From Pseudomonadota bacterium (GTDB lineage: Bacteria > Pseudomonadota > Alphaproteobacteria > Rhizobiales > Devosiaceae): DNA of 6,107 bases. The notes below the pieces were generated by a model. It had not been told where the DNA came from, did no database searches, and saw nothing but the letters and a program-made list of their open reading frames with translations. The translations under genes and the position numbers were made by a program. This document shows positions 5,466 to 6,107 of this stretch, piece after piece (position 1 is the stretch's first letter; every line of letters begins with the position of its first letter). The stretch is taken from contig JAEWHZ010000338.1 in the NCBI GenBank assembly GCA_023387585.1, positions 1-6,107 on the forward strand. The letters are read 5' to 3'.

Positions 5466-5669
5466 CTATTCCGAGCCGCGCTCGGATGTCTTTTCGAGAT
5501 CGTGCACTTCGCGGCGCAGACGCTGTCGGGGGTTCTCGGCCGGCATCTTCCGTCCCGATGCCTCCGCCAGCGCTTCCGCCACAACCTGCTTCATCTCGTC
5601 CGGGCCGGATGCATAATGCTGGTCCACCAGCTCCCGAGCCCTCAGCTCGAAATCCATATCCGTGTTCAT
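5466..5669 (-). CDS. Small hypothetical protein (67 residues)
   Basis: I do not recognise a family. The predicted product starts MNTDMDFELRARELVDQHYA and is highly charged, with no membrane segment or signal peptide. Helix-prone stretches are at about 7-19 and 23-36 (PDEMKQVVAEALAEA), followed by a basic segment NPRQRLRREVHDLEK (46-60). No cysteines are present, so a zinc ribbon is excluded. I chose ATG 5669 because GGAG lies 8 nt upstream. The frame stays open to 5783, but the extra 38 residues are Arg/Gly/Ser-rich and untypical. The gene is convergent with the transporter gene (10 nt between stop codons) and divergent from ku, whose upstream region it shares. The transporter's intrinsic terminator lies inside its 3' end. 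Length and charge resemble small regulatory or nucleic-acid-associated proteins, but that is only a guess. Confidence 0.6.
   Translation of the reverse strand: MNTDMDFELRARELVDQHYASGPDEMKQVVAEALAEASGRKMPAENPRQRLRREVHDLEKTSERGSE
5470..5494 (+). terminator. Intrinsic terminator of the EamA transporter gene
   Basis: TCCGAGC and GCTCGGA form a perfect 7-bp GC-rich stem around a CGC loop, followed by TGTCTTTT. It begins 15 nt after the transporter stop codon, the usual place for a rho-independent terminator. The T-tract exists only on the plus strand. The element lies inside the last codons (about SERGSE) of the convergent small gene. The T-tract is interrupted, so efficiency may be moderate. Confidence 0.65.
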
Positions 5670-5789
5670 CTCGCTGCTCCGTTCCGACCCATGGGGCCGC
5701 CCTCGCCTGTCCCCTGCGTCATTCCCCGATAAATGCCGGCGGGCCGCTATCGTTCGCTCCGACGCACCGATTGACGCCGCCACGGCCAG

Positions 5790-5815
5790 GGAACGGACAG
5801 TCCTGTCCCACGTTC
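5790..5815 (+). promoter_or_regulatory. EcfG (general stress sigma factor) promoter of ku
   Basis: GGAAC (5790-5794) and CGTTC (5811-5815) are separated by 16 bp. This matches the published alphaproteobacterial EcfG/RpoE2 consensus GGAAC-N16-17-CGTT exactly. Transcription would start near 5822, leaving a leader of roughly 48 nt before the ku ATG. EcfG, released by the PhyR-NepR partner switch, directs the general stress response in these bacteria. The spacer also contains a palindrome, GGACAG-TC-CTGTCC (5795-5808). No LexA box of the GTTC-N7-GTTC type was found here. Confidence 0.75.
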
Positions 5816-5829
5816 GACTCCGTCGATCA

Positions 5830-5853
5830 GCAGGGCGAGCGGACGAGCCCTGC
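5830..5853 (+). promoter_or_regulatory. Stem-loop in the ku 5' leader
   Basis: GCAGGGC (5830-5836) and GCCCTGC (5847-5853) form a perfect 7-bp stem with a 10-nt loop, near the predicted 5' end of the ku mRNA. It ends 4 nt before the Shine-Dalgarno stretch GGAGGGAG (5858-5865). It could protect the mRNA or influence ribosome access; the role is inferred. Confidence 0.4.
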
Positions 5854-5869
5854 GAGCGGAGGGAGCGGC

Positions 5870-6107
5870 ATGGCGCCGAGAGCGAACTGGAAGGGCGTGC
5901 TGAAGATCGGGGAGGTGAGCTGCCCCGTGGCGCTCTACACCGCCGCCTCGACCTCGGAGCGGATCGCCTTCCACACCATCAACCGCGCCACCGGCAATCG
6001 CGTCCGCCGCCTGTTCGTCGATAGCGACACCGGCAAGCCGGTCGAGAAGGACGATCAGGTCAAGGGCTATGAGTTGAGTCAGGGCGACTATGTCGTGCTC
6101 GACCCCG
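5870..6107 (+). CDS. ku: Ku protein of bacterial non-homologous end joining (partial, N-terminal 79 residues)
   Basis: Bacterial Ku is a homodimeric ring that slides onto DNA double-strand ends and recruits the ligase LigD for non-homologous end joining. The gene is open to the right edge, so only the N-terminal part of a normally 260-300-residue protein is present. The start MAPRANWKGVLKIGEVSCPVAL fits the family pattern (MAPRxxWKGxLxxxLVSxPVxLY). It continues with SERIAFHTINRATGNRVRRLFVDSDTGKPV (about 29-58) and VKGYELSQGDYVVLD (64-78), which is the Ku core-domain sequence with the conserved VKGYE. ATG 5870 is preceded by GGAGGGAG with about 7 nt spacing from GGAGG. An EcfG-type promoter lies upstream, so expression is expected to rise in stress or stationary phase. 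A ligD gene, or a second ku, might follow beyond the edge. Confidence 0.96.
   Translation, partial: MAPRANWKGVLKIGEVSCPVALYTAASTSERIAFHTINRATGNRVRRLFVDSDTGKPVEKDDQVKGYELSQGDYVVLDP

Noticed and set aside
4475..5584. A 369-codon open frame on the minus strand
   Set aside because: It is antisense to the EamA transporter gene and shows a compositional signature of a shadow (Arg, Asp, Gln, His runs).
4519..5616. A 365-codon open frame on the plus strand in another phase
   Set aside because: It overlaps the transporter gene in a different frame, and only the transporter frame gives membrane helices and EamA motifs.
5681..5685. A GGAAC on the minus strand before the 67-codon gene as a second EcfG promoter
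   Set aside because: No CGTT lies 16-17 bp downstream, and the site falls at the ribosome-binding region of that gene.
5670..5869. Search for a LexA (SOS) box upstream of ku
   Set aside because: The alphaproteobacterial pattern GTTC-N7-GTTC is absent; GTTC at 5812-5815 is followed after seven bases by TCGA, and its bases are better explained as the EcfG -10 element.
1..6107. CRISPR arrays, tRNA or rRNA genes, insertion sequences
   Set aside because: No regularly spaced repeats, cloverleaf-like segments, rRNA sequence, transposase or terminal inverted repeats were seen on either strand.

Overview
The window is GC-rich DNA, most likely from an alphaproteobacterium, with Hyphomicrobiales-like groups the best guess. 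Three things support this: strong GC bias with long antisense shadow frames, a near-perfect promoter for the alphaproteobacterial general-stress sigma factor EcfG, and a bacterial Ku gene. The species cannot be named from the sequence.

Positions 1-4084 hold a minus-strand operon, read right to left. It starts with an enolase-superfamily sugar-acid dehydratase (2939-4084). Next is a periplasmic family-5 solute-binding protein (1280-2803), then a DppB-type permease (284-1201), and then a DppC-type permease that overlaps it by 4 bp and leaves the window at position 1. The ATPase genes expected for such an importer would lie beyond the left edge. I infer that the importer brings in an aldonic or uronic acid, or a conjugate of one, and that the dehydratase carries out an early catabolic step; the substrate is not visible. 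A 13-bp stem capped by a UNCG tetraloop lies between the binding protein and the first permease. It probably helps keep binding-protein mRNA more abundant than permease mRNA.

Positions 4085-4567 are a long divergent intergenic region without a convincing gene. It contains an AT-rich island with inverted repeats and possible promoters on both strands, a match to the FadR-type GntR operator pattern, a 9-bp-arm stem-loop, and two doubtful small ORFs with good Shine-Dalgarno sites.

Positions 4568-5455 (plus) encode a ten-helix EamA/DMT-family exporter or permease. An intrinsic terminator follows it, embedded in the 3' end of a convergent 67-residue gene of unknown function (5466-5669, minus).

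Positions 5670-5869 are the divergent upstream region of ku. It carries a GGAAC-N16-CGTTC EcfG promoter and a leader stem-loop. The ku gene (5870 to the right edge, partial) encodes the DNA-end-binding protein of bacterial non-homologous end joining. The arrangement points to stress-induced double-strand-break repair. I see no wholly new system here; the most informative signals are the regulatory elements.
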